A stretch of DNA of 64,000 bases from Mycobacterium sp. WUMAC-067 (GCF_020217485.1 NZ_JAEKMI010000009.1:1-64000), one strand, 5' to 3'. Counted from the stretch's first letter, positions 9,114-18,324 are shown. The notes: generated by a model from the sequence alone, not told the origin. Made by a program: numbers and translations.

Positions 9114-10007
9114 ATGGGCCGAACGGATATCGCGGCTCTCCTCGCATTGAGCTCGGCGCTATGCGTCGCGATCGGCGACGTCCTGCAGCAACGCGCGGCG
9201 CATTGCATCACCGACGGCGCGGTCGGTTCCGTCGAATTGTTCGCCAACCTGCTCCGCAGCCAGCGATGGTGGTGGGGCACTGTGCTTTTGGCGACAAGCA
9301 TCGGGTTGCAGGCCGCCGCCCTGGGCGGCGGATCGGTGTTGCTGGTGCAGGCGCTGCTGATGTTTTCGGTGCTCTTCGCGCTGCCCATCAACGCCAGGCT
9401 GTCGCATCGCGCGGTGACCGCCGGCGAATGGATGTGGGCCGCATTGTTGACGGCCGGGGTCAGCGTGGTCGTCATCGTCGGCAATCCGCAGGCAGGTCAT
9501 TCGGGCGCCTCGCTGGGAACCTGGGCCGCGGTGGCCATCGTGCTGGGGCCGCTGCTGGTCGGCTGCGTGGTGGCCGGACGGATGCGCGGCGGGGCGGTGG
9601 CCGCGGTGCTGTTCGCCTTCGTGTCGGGGTCGCTGTGGGGCATCTTTGCGGTGCTCACCAAGGAGGTCGTCGCCCGGCTCGGTGACGGGCTGGGGGCGGT
9701 GACCCGGACGCCCGAGCTGTACGCCTGCATCCTCGTCGCCCTCGGCGGTGTGGCGTGGAGCCAGTCGGCGTTTCGGGCCGGGCCGCTGACGGCGTCCATG
9801 CCCACTTTGCAGATGTCACAGCCGGTGGTGGCCGCGGTGCTGGGCGTCGTCGTCCTCGGCGAAACGCTGGACACGGGCCGCGCCGGGGCGATCGCCCTGG
9901 TCGCGGCCGCGTTGGTGATGACGGCGGCCATCATCAAACTCGCCCGTGTTGAGGCCGTCGCGACGCGCGACAGGGCCGAGGCGCAGCTGCAGCAAGAACC
10001 CGCCTAG
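9114..10007 (+). CDS. DMT-superfamily transporter (EamA-like)
   Basis: A 297-residue protein with about nine to ten closely spaced hydrophobic helices and the internal duplication of drug/metabolite transporters. The second half carries SQPVVAAVLGVVVLGETL, the characteristic helix-9 signature. ATG 9114 follows CGGAG. It lies 77 bp after the mmpL gene on the same strand, so the two may be co-transcribed. The substrate is unknown; metabolite or drug export is an inference from the family. Confidence 0.85.
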   Translation: MGRTDIAALLALSSALCVAIGDVLQQRAAHCITDGAVGSVELFANLLRSQRWWWGTVLLATSIGLQAAALGGGSVLLVQALLMFSVLFALPINARLSHRAVTAGEWMWAALLTAGVSVVVIVGNPQAGHSGASLGTWAAVAIVLGPLLVGCVVAGRMRGGAVAAVLFAFVSGSLWGIFAVLTKEVVARLGDGLGAVTRTPELYACILVALGGVAWSQSAFRAGPLTASMPTLQMSQPVVAAVLGVVVLGETLDTGRAGAIALVAAALVMTAAIIKLARVEAVATRDRAEAQLQQEPA

Positions 10008-10176
10008 CGCCGTGCCGCGACGCCGCTGACCTCGGCTGAGTGACGAATTCGTTGCGGCGAAGACACCGAATGGGCGCCCGGGCCGGTGTGAGCATGTGGT
10101 GTCGGCAAAACCCTTTAGAATGCCTGCAGCTAGGTCAGCGGTGACCGACTTCGAGAATTGAATGGAAGGTCACTGG

Positions 10177-11373
10177 ATGACGTCTTTGCGTGGACGCCGA
10201 TCGTGCCTGGCAGCCACGATCGCCACCGTTGCCGTGTTTGCCGTCGCATGCGGTGGCAACCACGCGGCCGCGCCGGCGAAGGTCATCTTCGACAAGGGCA
10301 CTCCGTTTGCCGATCTGCTGGTCCCCAAGCTCACCTCCTCGGTGTCCGACGGCGCCGTCGGCGTGACGGTGGACGCGCCGGTGACGGTGAGCGTCGCCGA
10401 CGGCGTGCTCGCGTCGGTCACCATGGTCAACGAAAACGGCAGGTCGATCAGCGGGAAGTTGAGCCCCGACGGCCTGCGCTGGTCCAACACCGAGCAGCTC
10501 GGCTACAACAGGCGCTACACGCTGAACGTCAAGGCGACCGGGCTGGGCGGTGCGGCCAGCAAGCAGATGACCTTCGCGACCAGTTCACCCGCCCACCTGA
10601 CCATGCCGTACGTCAGTCCGGTCGACGGCGATGTGGTGGGCATCGGCGAGCCGGTGGCGATCCGCTTCGATGAGAACATCGCGGACCGGGCGGCGGCCCA
10701 GAAGGCCATCACCATCACCACGAACCCGCCGGTGGAGGGCGCGTTCTACTGGCTCAACAATCGCGAAGTACGTTGGCGCCCAGAACATTTCTGGAAGTCA
10801 GGAACGGCCATCGACGTGGCCGTCAACACCTACGGGGTGGACCTGGGTGACGGGATGTTCGGTGAGGACAACGTCAAGACGCACTTCACCATTGGCGACG
10901 AGGTGATTTCGACCGCCGACGACACCACGAAAACGGTGACGGTGCGGGTCAACGGTGAAGTCGTCAAGACCATGCCGACGTCGATGGGCAAGGACAGCAC
11001 GCCAACGGCCAACGGCGTCTACATCGTCGGCGCGCGGTTCAAGCACATGATCATGGATTCGTCGACCTATGGGGTTCCGGTCAACTCGCCCAACGGATAT
11101 CGCACCGAAGTCGACTGGGCCACCCAGATGTCCTACAGCGGAGTCTTTGTGCACTCGGCGCCGTGGTCGGTCGGCGCCCAGGGCCACACCAACACCAGCC
11201 ACGGATGCCTGAACGTCAGTCCCAGCAACGCCGAATGGTTCTACGACCACAGCAAGAGCGGCGACATCGTCGAGGTTGTGCACACGGTGGGCCCGACATT
11301 GCCGGGCACCGAGGGGCTCGGCGACTGGAACATCCCGTGGCCGGAGTGGAAAGCGGGCAACGCCAACACCTGA
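10177..11373 (+). CDS. ldtB: L,D-transpeptidase LdtB (LdtMt2-type) lipoprotein
   Basis: This enzyme makes 3-to-3 cross-links in peptidoglycan outside the membrane and is the target class of carbapenems. The 398-residue protein has a lipoprotein signal (lipobox AVAC, Cys25), two immunoglobulin-like domains starting at [16 protein letters not shown], and the YkuD catalytic domain with FVHSAPWS and [12 protein letters not shown], catalytic Cys344. It is nearly collinear with M. tuberculosis Rv2518c from memory. ATG 10177 is chosen over ATG 10162 because GGAAGG at 10164-10169 lies seven bases before it. It converges on a small lipoprotein gene. Confidence 0.97.
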   Translation: MTSLRGRRSCLAATIATVAVFAVACGGNHAAAPAKVIFDKGTPFADLLVPKLTSSVSDGAVGVTVDAPVTVSVADGVLASVTMVNENGRSISGKLSPDGLRWSNTEQLGYNRRYTLNVKATGLGGAASKQMTFATSSPAHLTMPYVSPVDGDVVGIGEPVAIRFDENIADRAAAQKAITITTNPPVEGAFYWLNNREVRWRPEHFWKSGTAIDVAVNTYGVDLGDGMFGEDNVKTHFTIGDEVISTADDTTKTVTVRVNGEVVKTMPTSMGKDSTPTANGVYIVGARFKHMIMDSSTYGVPVNSPNGYRTEVDWATQMSYSGVFVHSAPWSVGAQGHTNTSHGCLNVSPSNAEWFYDHSKSGDIVEVVHTVGPTLPGTEGLGDWNIPWPEWKAGNANT

Positions 11374-11386
11374 CCGGTCCGGTCAG
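11370..11386. terminator. Palindrome spanning the ldtB and lipoprotein stop codons
   Basis: CTGACCGG-T-CCGGTCAG is a perfect 8-bp inverted repeat that contains the TGA of ldtB and, on the other strand, the TGA of the convergent lipoprotein gene. Its place between convergent genes fits a compact bidirectional terminator. There is no T-run, which is usual for mycobacteria, so termination is inferred. Confidence 0.35.
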
Positions 11387-11787
11387 TCGATCTTGTGCCA
11401 GCTCCCGCAGCTTCTGGTCATGAACGCGGTATCGGTCGGCAAGATCCGAACCACCTGGGGGCCGTCGCCGACGTTGTTGTCGATGATGTCGTTCGTGTCG
11501 AAACTGCGCAGCCTCGCCCAATAGCAGCCGTATTTGCCGCCGTCGGTGCGATAGGTGCCCGCCGCGATGTCCTTGTTGACGATGTAGGTGCCGTTGGCCT
11601 CGATCGATGTCTTCGGTCCGGGCGGGGGTGGCGGGGCGACGGTCTTCGTCACCGTTTTCGTCGCCGCCGGCGGGGTCGATATGACCGTCGTCGACGTGTG
11701 GCTCGACCCTCCGCAGCCCGCGAGGAACAGCGCGACGGCCGCGACGGCGGGCCGCATCGTGGGCGAGGCGGGACGTTGTCTCTTCAC
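11383..11787 (-). CDS. Small secreted lipoprotein with beta-type C-terminal domain
   Basis: The protein has a basic n-region, a hydrophobic stretch and lipobox FLAGC (Cys25 from GTG 11787), then a Ser/Thr/Pro linker ending in APPPPPGPK. The 75-residue C-terminal domain reads GTYIVNKDIAAGTYRTDG...YGCYWARL...TRSCGSWHKI, with two cysteines that may pair. This domain type recurs in actinobacterial exported proteins of unknown function. GTG 11787 is favoured because residues further upstream are encoded by the tRNA-His gene; ATG 11757 is an alternative start. Confidence 0.7.
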   Translation of the reverse strand: MKRQRPASPTMRPAVAAVALFLAGCGGSSHTSTTVISTPPAATKTVTKTVAPPPPPGPKTSIEANGTYIVNKDIAAGTYRTDGGKYGCYWARLRSFDTNDIIDNNVGDGPQVVRILPTDTAFMTRSCGSWHKID

Positions 11788-11874
11788 TGCTTTCCACTCA
11801 CGGGTGCAACAGCGGCGCGCGGAGTCGCTACCACCGTAAAAGGTCAGGGAGCAACGGTGCTCCCTGACCAGTGG

Positions 11875-11948
11875 GGTGAGTGACGGGACTCGAACCCGCG
11901 ACATTCAGGATCACAACCTGACGCTCTACCAACTGAACTACACCCACC
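11875..11948 (-). tRNA. tRNA-His (GTG)
   Basis: A cloverleaf with the extra 5' G(-1) paired to C73, which is diagnostic for histidine tRNA. Anticodon loop TTGTGAT gives anticodon GTG; stems are GTGGGTG/CACTCAC, TCAGG/CCTGA and GCGGG/CCCGT. CCA is not encoded. Confidence 0.97.
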
Positions 11949-11995
11949 ATGGCTGTGTGCCGACCGCAGGCCTGCACGCGCAGCGACTGTAGATA

Positions 11996-12643
11996 CTAGC
12001 GGCTCGGCGGGGCGCTGGCCGAATCACTGGGTTCCGGTGCGTCATCTCCGCCGTCCAGGTCGGCGACCACCGCCTCGATTTCGCTGGTAGACGGGCCCGG
12101 TGGGGAAACGAAGGCGGTGCGCCGATAGAACTGCAATTCGCGGATCGATTCATGGATGTCGGCAAGTGCGCGGTGGGCGAGCCCCTTGGCGGGCTGACCG
12201 AAGTAGATCCGCGGATACCAGCGCCGGCAGAGCTCTTTGATCGAGCTCACATCGATCATGCGGTAGTGCAGGAACGTGTCCAGAGCGGGCATGTCGCGCA
12301 CGATGAACGCGCGATCGGTGGCGATCGAGTTTCCGGCCAGCGGCGCCGTCTTGGGTTGCTTGACGTGTTGGCCGATGTAGTCCAGCACCATCGCCTCGGC
12401 GGTCGCCAGGTCTACGGCGGATGCCCGCACCTCGTCGATCAGCCCGGAGCGAGAGTGCATTTCGGTCACCACGTCACCCATCGCCGCGAGGGCGGCGTCG
12501 TCGGCGTGGATTACCACGTCCACACCGTCGCCGAGGATGTTCAGCTCGGCGTCGGTGACCAGCGCCGCGATCTCGATCAGCTTGTCCGAACCGAGATCGA
12601 GCCCGGTCATCTCGCAGTCGATCCACACCAATTCGTCGCGCAC
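11996..12643 (-). CDS. orn: Oligoribonuclease Orn
   Basis: A DEDDh 3'-5' exoribonuclease that degrades two- to five-nucleotide RNAs and pGpG, the last step of mRNA and c-di-GMP turnover. The 215-residue protein shows Exo[11 protein letters not shown], Exo[13 protein letters not shown] and Exo[14 protein letters not shown], with the catalytic D, E, D and H/D residues intact. GTG 12643 gives the length I recall for Rv2511. A TAGTGT hexamer sits seven bases before it, which implies a leaderless mRNA. The C-terminal 25 residues are acidic and Ser/Pro-rich. Confidence 0.96.
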   Translation of the reverse strand: MRDELVWIDCEMTGLDLGSDKLIEIAALVTDAELNILGDGVDVVIHADDAALAAMGDVVTEMHSRSGLIDEVRASAVDLATAEAMVLDYIGQHVKQPKTAPLAGNSIATDRAFIVRDMPALDTFLHYRMIDVSSIKELCRRWYPRIYFGQPAKGLAHRALADIHESIRELQFYRRTAFVSPPGPSTSEIEAVVADLDGGDDAPEPSDSASAPPSR

Positions 12644-12650
12644 AGGGCTC

Positions 12651-12656
12651 ACACTA
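12651..12656 (-). promoter_or_regulatory. -10 element TAGTGT of leaderless orn
   Basis: TAGTGT fits the mycobacterial -10 consensus TANNNT, and only seven bases separate it from the orn GTG at 12643. Transcription would begin at or within a base of the start codon. Confidence 0.5.
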
Positions 12657-12766
12657 ACGGGCGCATACGACGTCCGTGCTGGCCCTCGCCCCCGGATCCG
12701 CCCGCAAAGTAGGGTGAGCGTTGTCGAACTGCATGCCGAATCACTGGGGAAGAGGGGCGCAGCACG

Positions 12767-14338
12767 ATGAGCACCGATTCAGCGGCAACACCGGCGAGCC
12801 GGATCGCGGACGGCTACGCGGTCGGCGGCCAGGCACTGGAATTGGGCACCGTCGTGGTCGACGGCGCCGCCGACCCGACGGCGCAGATCCGCATTCCGTT
12901 GGCGACCGTGAACAGGCACGGGCTGGTGGCCGGCGCCACCGGAACCGGCAAGACCAAGACGCTGCAGCTGATCGCCGAACAGCTCAGCGCCGCGGGCGTG
13001 CCCGTGCTGATGGCCGACGTGAAGGGCGACCTGTCCGGGCTGTCCACACCGGGAAAGGGCGACGACAAAACCGCGGCGCGTGCCCGCGACACGGGAGACG
13101 ACTGGACCGGGACGGGCTTCCCGGTGGAGTTCCTGTCGTTGGGCACGGGCGGGCTCGGCGTGCCGGTTCGGGCCACCGTCGACAGTTTCGGCCCGGTCCT
13201 GCTGTCAAAGGTGTTGGGGCTCAACGCTACTCAGGAGTCGACGCTGGGGCTGATCTTCCACTGGGCCAAGGAGAAGAAATACCAGCTGGTCACGCTGGCC
13301 AACCTGCGTGACGCCATCACCTACCTGACCAGCGACGAGGGCAAGGCCGATCTGAAATCCCTTGGCGGCGTGTCGTCGACGACGGCGGGTGTCATCCTGC
13401 GCGCGCTGGTGAATCTCGAGGGCGAGGGCGGCGACACGTTCTTCGGCGAGCCGAAGCTCGACCCGAACGATCTGCTGCGCGTCGATGCGGGCCGCGGCAC
13501 CATCTCGCTGCTGGAGTTCGGCGGACAATCGTTGCGGCCGGTCATCTTCTCCACCTTCCTGATGTGGTTGCTGGCCGACCTGTTCACCGTCCTGGACGAG
13601 GTGGGCGACGTCGACAAGCCCAAGCTGGTCTTCTTCTTCGACGAGGCGCACCTGCTGTTCGCCGACGCGTCCAAGGCCTTCCTCGAGCAGGTCGAGCAGA
13701 CCGTCAAGTTGATCCGCTCGAAGGGCGTCGGGGTGTTTTTCTGCACCCAGTTGCCCACCGACCTGCCCAACGATGTGCTGTCCCAGCTGGGGGCCCGGAT
13801 CCAGCACGCGCTGCGGGCGTTCACGCCCGACGACCAAAAGGCGCTGTCCAAGACCGTGCGCACCTACCCGAAAACCGATGTCTATGACTTGGAGTCGGCG
13901 TTGACGTCGCTGGGGATCGGCGAGGCCGTCGTGACCGTGCTCTCCGAGAAGGGCTCTCCCACCCCGGTCGCGTGGACCCGCATGCGGGTGCCGCGCTCGC
14001 TGATGGCGTCGATCGGCAACGACGCGATCGAGGCTGCGGCGAAAGGCAGTGCGCTGCAGGAGAAGTACGGCAAGACGGTTGAGCAACCGTCGCAGCCCCA
14101 GGCCGGCCCGGCGGGTACGCAGGCGCAACCGCCGCAGGCCCAGTCCGACTACCCGCCGGTACCTTCGAACGACCCCGTCCCGCCGATGCCGGAGCCCGCG
14201 GAGCCCAAGGGGGAAAAAGGCCCGTCGATGTGGGAGGAAGTGCTGCAGAACCCCACGGTGAAAAGCGGCATCAACACGGCGATACGCGAAGCGGTGAGAA
14301 GCATTTTCGGCGGCACTGGTCGTCGCCGCCGGAAGTAG
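12767..14338 (+). CDS. HerA/DUF853-type P-loop ATPase
   Basis: A 523-residue HerA-HP (DUF853) ATPase. The Walker A motif is GATGTGKT at residues 56-63, followed by a strand ending [10 protein letters not shown]. Walker B is [13 protein letters not shown] near residues 286-297, and an arginine-finger-like STLFCTQ-equivalent segment [21 protein letters not shown] follows. The C-terminus (about 435-500) is Pro/Gln-rich and probably disordered. Related proteins are ring-shaped DNA translocases, but the cellular role of this subfamily (Rv2510c from memory) is not known. The ATG follows GAGGGG, and TAGGGT at 12710-12715 is a likely -10 box. Confidence 0.88.
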   Translation: MSTDSAATPASRIADGYAVGGQALELGTVVVDGAADPTAQIRIPLATVNRHGLVAGATGTGKTKTLQLIAEQLSAAGVPVLMADVKGDLSGLSTPGKGDDKTAARARDTGDDWTGTGFPVEFLSLGTGGLGVPVRATVDSFGPVLLSKVLGLNATQESTLGLIFHWAKEKKYQLVTLANLRDAITYLTSDEGKADLKSLGGVSSTTAGVILRALVNLEGEGGDTFFGEPKLDPNDLLRVDAGRGTISLLEFGGQSLRPVIFSTFLMWLLADLFTVLDEVGDVDKPKLVFFFDEAHLLFADASKAFLEQVEQTVKLIRSKGVGVFFCTQLPTDLPNDVLSQLGARIQHALRAFTPDDQKALSKTVRTYPKTDVYDLESALTSLGIGEAVVTVLSEKGSPTPVAWTRMRVPRSLMASIGNDAIEAAAKGSALQEKYGKTVEQPSQPQAGPAGTQAQPPQAQSDYPPVPSNDPVPPMPEPAEPKGEKGPSMWEEVLQNPTVKSGINTAIREAVRSIFGGTGRRRRK

Positions 14339-14349
14339 CCGGCCTTCGT

Positions 14350-14409
14350 CGCGACCGTAACCTGGCTGCGAAAATCCGGGCCGCAAATCGCAGCCACGTT
14401 ACGCTCGCG
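14350..14409. terminator. Long imperfect hairpin between convergent genes
   Basis: Arms at 14350-14370 and 14389-14409 pair at 19 of 21 positions around an 18-base loop. The hairpin lies entirely in the 91-bp space between the convergent HerA-like and cmrA genes, so a bidirectional terminator is the simplest reading. The length of the stem also fits a dispersed intergenic palindrome. Confidence 0.5.
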
Positions 14410-14429
14410 GGGGCTTGCCCGCCCGGCGC

Positions 14430-15236
14430 CTACCCGCCGCCGAGCTTTTTGTAGAACGCGCCCACGATGGGTGCGACGATGGCGCGCGGTGCGTAGCCGC
14501 TCGCCACGGACATGGCCTTGGACGTCAGGCCGGGGACGACGCGCATTTTGTTGCGGCCCAACGAATCCAGGGACACCCGAGCGGTGTGTTCCGTCGAGAT
14601 CCACAGGAAGTCCGGCACCAGCCGCTCCACGATCGACGCCTCGGTGTCGGCGGGCAGGTCGGTGCGGACCGGCCCGGGCGCCAGCAGCGTCACGTTGACC
14701 CCGGACCCGCGCAGTTCACCGCGCAGCGATTCGGTGAAGGTATTGACGAAGGCCTTGGTGGCGGCGTAGGTGGCGTTGTAGGGGATCGGCGAATTGCCGG
14801 CCGCCGAACCGGAAATCAGGATGCCGCCGGCCTTGCGCTCGACCATGCCGGGCAACACCGCCAACGTAAGGTCGTGCACCCCTAGGACATTGAGCTGCAA
14901 TTGAGCCTTCTCGCCGGCCGGATCGAGCGTGGCAACCGGACCGAAGGTCGCGGTGCCCGCGTTGGCGCACAGGATCGAGATGGGGCGGGCGGCCAGCTCG
15001 TCGCACAGCTTCGCGCGTTCGCCCGGGTCGGCCAGATCGGCGGGTCGCACGTCGACGGTGACGTGATACTTGTCGGTCAGGCGGGCGGCCAGATCCTTCA
15101 GCAGATCCTCGCGTCGCGCGGTGACGATCAGATTGTGTCCGCGGGCGGCAAGTTCGGTGGCGAGCGCTTCACCGATGTTCTGCGAAGCTCCGGTGACAAC
15201 GGCGCGCGCCTCAGGGCTTGGAGCGGGTATCGGCAT
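14430..15236 (-). CDS. cmrA: Mycolate reductase CmrA (short-chain dehydrogenase)
   Basis: A 268-residue NADPH-dependent short-chain dehydrogenase orthologous by synteny and pattern to Rv2509. CmrA reduces the beta-keto group of the condensed mycolic precursor, the last step of mycolic acid maturation. Motifs are TGASQNIGE (cofactor loop, 15-23), CANAG (90-94), the catalytic Ser at 142-144 and Y157-x3-K161. The C-terminal tail after residue 240 is hydrophobic and basic, ending FYKKLGGG, which suggests membrane contact. A TACGAT hexamer six bases before ATG 15236 indicates a leaderless transcript. Confidence 0.92.
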   Translation of the reverse strand: MPIPAPSPEARAVVTGASQNIGEALATELAARGHNLIVTARREDLLKDLAARLTDKYHVTVDVRPADLADPGERAKLCDELAARPISILCANAGTATFGPVATLDPAGEKAQLQLNVLGVHDLTLAVLPGMVERKAGGILISGSAAGNSPIPYNATYAATKAFVNTFTESLRGELRGSGVNVTLLAPGPVRTDLPADTEASIVERLVPDFLWISTEHTARVSLDSLGRNKMRVVPGLTSKAMSVASGYAPRAIVAPIVGAFYKKLGGG

Positions 15237-15242
15237 GCGCCA

Positions 15243-15248
15243 ATCGTA
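15243..15248 (-). promoter_or_regulatory. -10 element TACGAT of leaderless cmrA
   Basis: TACGAT matches TANNNT and lies six bases before the cmrA ATG. It is one of a divergent pair with the MFS-gene promoter 44 bp away. Confidence 0.5.
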
Positions 15249-15291
15249 GACAGCCGGCGAATCGCCATCCGCAGGCGATCGCCGGCGCCGC

Positions 15292-15297
15292 TAGAGT
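15292..15297 (+). promoter_or_regulatory. -10 element TAGAGT of leaderless MFS gene
   Basis: TAGAGT matches TANNNT with seven bases to the ATG at 15305. No ribosome-binding site precedes that ATG, which supports a leaderless start. Confidence 0.5.
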
Positions 15298-15304
15298 GCC
15301 GGGC

Positions 15305-16645
15305 ATGAGTCAGCCGGAGTTGCGTTCCGCCGCGCCCATGCGATCTCGCGTGGTGGCGTGGGCGCTGTGGGACTGCGGCTCGACCGGTCTGAACGCGATC
15401 GTGGCCACGTTCGTCTTCGCCGTGTATCTGACCAGCAGCGTCGGGGTGGGCATCGGGGGCAGCACCACGCCGGCGAGCTGGCTGGGCCGAGCCGCGGCCA
15501 TCGCCGGGCTGACCGTCGCGGTGCTCGCGCCCGCCGTGGGCGTGTGGGTGGAGTCCCCGCATCGCAGGCGGGTGGCCCTGAGCGTGCTGACCGCCGCGGC
15601 GGTGACGCTGACCTGCTTGATGTTCTTCATCCGCGACCGGCCCGGCTACCTGTGGGCGGGTCTGGTGCTGTTGGGGGCGACGGCGGCCTGCGGCGACCTG
15701 GCCAGCGTCCCGTACAACGCCATGCTGCGCCAGCTTTCGACGCCGCAGACGGCCGGGCGGATATCCGGATTCGGCTGGGCGGCCGGCTACGGTGGCAGCG
15801 TCCTGCTGTTGCTGGTGATCTACACCGGATTCATCTCCGGATCGGGCTCGGGACCGGGCGCGACGCGCGGACTGCTGCGAATTCCCTTGCAGGACGGGCT
15901 TTATGTCCGCGAGGCGATGCTGGTGGCCGCGGCCTGGCTGGCGGTGTTCGCGCTGCCGCTGCTGTTCGTGGCGCAACGACTGAGCGAGCCGGCCGAGGTG
16001 TATCAGCCCACGAGCATGTTGGGCGGTTACCGGAAGCTGTGGACGGAGGTCTCCGCGGAATGGCGCCGCGACCGCAACCTGGTGTACTTCCTGGTCGCCA
16101 GCGCGCTGTTCCGCGACGGGCTGGCGGCGATCTTCGCCTTCGGTGCGGTCCTCGGCGTCAACGTGTACGGCATCTCCCAGGCCGACGTGCTGATTTTCGG
16201 GGTGGCGGCCTGCGTCGTCGCCGCGGTGGGTGCCGTGCTGGGCGGGTTCGTCGACCACCGGGCCGGATCGAAACCGGTCATCGTGGCCTCGCTGGTCGCG
16301 ATCATCACCCTGGGACTGACCTTGATGGTGTCGTCCGGACCGGTGGCCTTCTGGGTCTGTGGGCTGCTGCTGTGCATGTTCATCGGCCCGACGCAGTCGT
16401 CGTCGCGCGCCCTGCTGCTGCAGATGGCCAAACACGGCAGGGAGGGCGTCGCGTTCGGGCTCTACACGATGACCGGTCGGGCGGTGGCGTTCCTGGCGCC
16501 GTGGCTGTTCTCGGTGTTCGTCGACGTATTCGGCGCCGTGCGTGCCGGCCTCGGCGGGATTTCACTGGTCTTGATCGCCGGGCTGCTGGCCATGCTCGTG
16601 GTCCGCGTTCCGCAGCGCGGCGAGCCGGTCACCGAACTCTCGTAA
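15305..16645 (+). CDS. UMF1-family MFS transporter
   Basis: A 446-residue integral membrane protein with about twelve helices. The N-terminal WALWDCGSTGLNAIVATFVFAVYL is the hallmark of the UMF1/Atg22-like MFS family, and QTAGRISGFGWAAGYGGSVLLLL and FIGPTQSSSRALLLQMA are further conserved loops. Atg22 homologues export amino acids from the yeast vacuole; the bacterial substrate is not known. Rv2508c is the M. tuberculosis counterpart by position. The ATG at 15305 is preferred over upstream in-frame codons because of the leaderless promoter. Confidence 0.9.
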   Translation: MSQPELRSAAPMRSRVVAWALWDCGSTGLNAIVATFVFAVYLTSSVGVGIGGSTTPASWLGRAAAIAGLTVAVLAPAVGVWVESPHRRRVALSVLTAAAVTLTCLMFFIRDRPGYLWAGLVLLGATAACGDLASVPYNAMLRQLSTPQTAGRISGFGWAAGYGGSVLLLLVIYTGFISGSGSGPGATRGLLRIPLQDGLYVREAMLVAAAWLAVFALPLLFVAQRLSEPAEVYQPTSMLGGYRKLWTEVSAEWRRDRNLVYFLVASALFRDGLAAIFAFGAVLGVNVYGISQADVLIFGVAACVVAAVGAVLGGFVDHRAGSKPVIVASLVAIITLGLTLMVSSGPVAFWVCGLLLCMFIGPTQSSSRALLLQMAKHGREGVAFGLYTMTGRAVAFLAPWLFSVFVDVFGAVRAGLGGISLVLIAGLLAMLVVRVPQRGEPVTELS

Positions 16646-16696
16646 GGGGCTCGCCGCCTCGAGCTGTGGGGGATATGGACGTTCGCGCCTCGAAGC

Positions 16697-16711
16697 GGGG
16701 GCTCAGCCCCG
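16697..16711. terminator. GC hairpin at the convergent MFS/MmpS-like junction
   Basis: GGGGCT-C-AGCCCC at 16698-16710 forms a short perfect hairpin that includes the stop codon of the minus-strand gene and lies 52 bp after the MFS stop. It is a plausible terminator, but GC-rich hairpins of this size are frequent by chance. Confidence 0.3.
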
Positions 16712-17476
16712 GGCGTCGCAGATGGTCAGCCCGCCACCGACGCGCTTGCTGACCTGAACTCCGTCGACGGTCACGGTGCAGGTGACGCTGTGCCCGATGT
16801 TGACGATCGTGACGTTGGCCGGGTGGACGGCCGATTTCGCGAGGCTGACCTGCTTGCTCCACGGCAGCGCGACGTTGAATTCGGTCTGGATGAGGTCGCC
16901 GGTGTCGATGTACATGATGCTGATCGCGCGACCTTCGCCCGTGACCGTGTAGACGACGTCTTGCATCGCCGCCGGACCGGTCGTCGAGGTGGGCAGCTCC
17001 GGGCCGCTCGTCGGGGGTATCGGCGCGGGGATGAGGGTGGGCGACTTACGCGCCGACGGGGTGGGGCTCTCCGTTGTCGTTTCCGGCATCGCCGGCAACG
17101 GCGGGACGGCGGTCTGGGTCTTGATCGCGTCGTTGGCGAGCGCCAGTGCGATCACCAGCGCGACGACCAGCAGCACCGCAACGCCGGCGGCGACCCACAG
17201 CCAGCGCGGCGATTTCGGCCCTTCGGGCGGTGGGGGAGCCAGGCCGTGGGAGTGCGGGTCGTCCGACGCGGGGACGTCCCGTTGCCAATACGCCGGCAGC
17301 GGCCTTGTCGTGTTGGTCTCGTTGGCGGTGGGCGCCCAGGGCGACATCGTCCCGCCATAGGTGGGGGCATACGGCGTCTGATCGGCGTATGCGGGATCGG
17401 CGGGCGGGGCGTACCCCGGCTGCTGCGGCCCCGGTTGCGATGGACTAAACCGCTCGGTGGGACGTGAATCGTTCAT
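16703..17476 (-). CDS. Proline-rich membrane protein with MmpS-like domain
   Basis: A 257-residue single-pass protein: a cytosolic Pro/Gln/Tyr-rich N-terminus of about 95 residues, one membrane segment (WLWVAAGVAVLLVVALVIALALA), a Pro/Thr/Ser linker, and a 95-residue extracellular beta domain (VVYTVTGEGRAISIMYIDTGDLIQTEF...VTCTVTVDGVQV) that resembles the MmpS fold. MmpS proteins assist MmpL exporters. The long N-terminal tail is unlike classical MmpS. ATG 17476 follows AGGTGG. It is the positional equivalent of Rv2507. Function is inferred only. Confidence 0.8.
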   Translation of the reverse strand: MNDSRPTERFSPSQPGPQQPGYAPPADPAYADQTPYAPTYGGTMSPWAPTANETNTTRPLPAYWQRDVPASDDPHSHGLAPPPPEGPKSPRWLWVAAGVAVLLVVALVIALALANDAIKTQTAVPPLPAMPETTTESPTPSARKSPTLIPAPIPPTSGPELPTSTTGPAAMQDVVYTVTGEGRAISIMYIDTGDLIQTEFNVALPWSKQVSLAKSAVHPANVTIVNIGHSVTCTVTVDGVQVSKRVGGGLTICDARG

Positions 17477-17545
17477 GTCCACCTCATGGCTTGCAGGGTA
17501 CCTGGGCGGGGCGCTGAAGCGCTTACTCACGGTGCGACGGGGAGC

Positions 17546-18202
17546 TCAGGGGCACCGATTTCCGGCCGCGAGGGCGGCGACGGTCATCGCCCGCATGACG
17601 GCGCGCGATCGTGCGGCGCGCACGCTCTTGCTGCGCGACGCGTCGGGGGATTTCATGCTGTGCGGCGTCGAATTCAGCAAGCCGAACACGGCGTGCGCGC
17701 TCAGCCGGGCGTCGGCCTCGGCCAGCTCGGGGTTCAGCTCGCGCAGCACCCCCACCCAGACCTCGACGTATTGGCGCTGCGCTTTGCGCACCTGCTTTTC
17801 GGCCTGTTCGGGCAGGTACGCCAGGTCGCGATCCTGGATGCGGATCAGGTCCGGTTCGGTCAGGACGAAGTCGAGATGGAAGTCGATCAGGCCGTCGAGC
17901 GCGGCCGCGGCATCCGAGCTGTGGGTCCGCACCTGCCGTGCGCCGGCGAGCAGCCGGGTGCTGATGCCCACCAGCAATTCGACCAGAAGCGATTCCTTGT
18001 TGGGGAAATGCCGGTAGATGGCGGGACCGCTGACGCCGGCCGCGGCGCCGATGTCTTCCAGTCGTACGGCGAGAAATCCGCGTTCGGCGAACAGCCGCTC
18101 GGCGGCGGACAGCAGTTGCAGGCGGCGGTCGGATTTCAACTGGCTCCGCCGATTTGGGGCCTCGGCGCCGCCGGCCTGGCCTTCGGAGGCAGGCGTTGTC
18201 AT
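17546..18202 (-). CDS. bkaR: TetR-family repressor BkaR
   Basis: A 218-residue TetR regulator with the N-terminal helix-turn-helix AERLFAERGFLAVRLEDIGAAAGVSGPAIYRHFPNKESLL. It is the positional counterpart of Rv2506 (BkaR), which I recall as the repressor of the adjacent branched-chain ketoacid catabolic genes. The ATG at 18202 follows GGAGGT. One palindromic 20-bp site lies 40 bp before its start and a second lies 38 bp before accD1, so autoregulation plus control of the divergent operon is likely. The effector is probably an acyl-CoA or ketoacid intermediate (inference). Confidence 0.9.
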   Translation of the reverse strand: MTTPASEGQAGGAEAPNRRSQLKSDRRLQLLSAAERLFAERGFLAVRLEDIGAAAGVSGPAIYRHFPNKESLLVELLVGISTRLLAGARQVRTHSSDAAAALDGLIDFHLDFVLTEPDLIRIQDRDLAYLPEQAEKQVRKAQRQYVEVWVGVLRELNPELAEADARLSAHAVFGLLNSTPHSMKSPDASRSKSVRAARSRAVMRAMTVAALAAGNRCP

Positions 18203-18241
18203 GACGGACCTCCGTGTGATGAATCGTCACCAACGTAGCAC

Positions 18242-18261
18242 GAGTTATTCGCAATTAACTC
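18242..18261. promoter_or_regulatory. BkaR operator 1, GAGTTA-N8-TAACTC
   Basis: A 20-bp inverted repeat with 6-bp perfect arms lies 40 bp upstream of the bkaR start. It has the same outer arms and spacing as operator 2, and the flanking segment continues AT-rich in a GC-rich genome. Binding by BkaR is inferred from the pairing of sites around this TetR gene. Confidence 0.7.
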
Positions 18262-18324
18262 GCATTATTCGCCGGGTGCGGTGCCGCTGGACCGGCAACG
18301 GCGGTAATGGTATTCTCAAGCCCC

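Noticed and set aside
12767-14338. HerA-like ATPase as part of a HerA-based anti-phage system
   Set aside because: No SIR2, DUF4297 or NurA partner is adjacent; flanking genes are orn and cmrA in conserved order, so a housekeeping role is more likely.
15128-16435. A 435-codon minus-strand frame opposite the MFS gene
   Set aside because: Arg/His/Gln-rich composition typical of an antisense shadow; the plus-strand MFS protein has clear membrane helices and a promoter signal.
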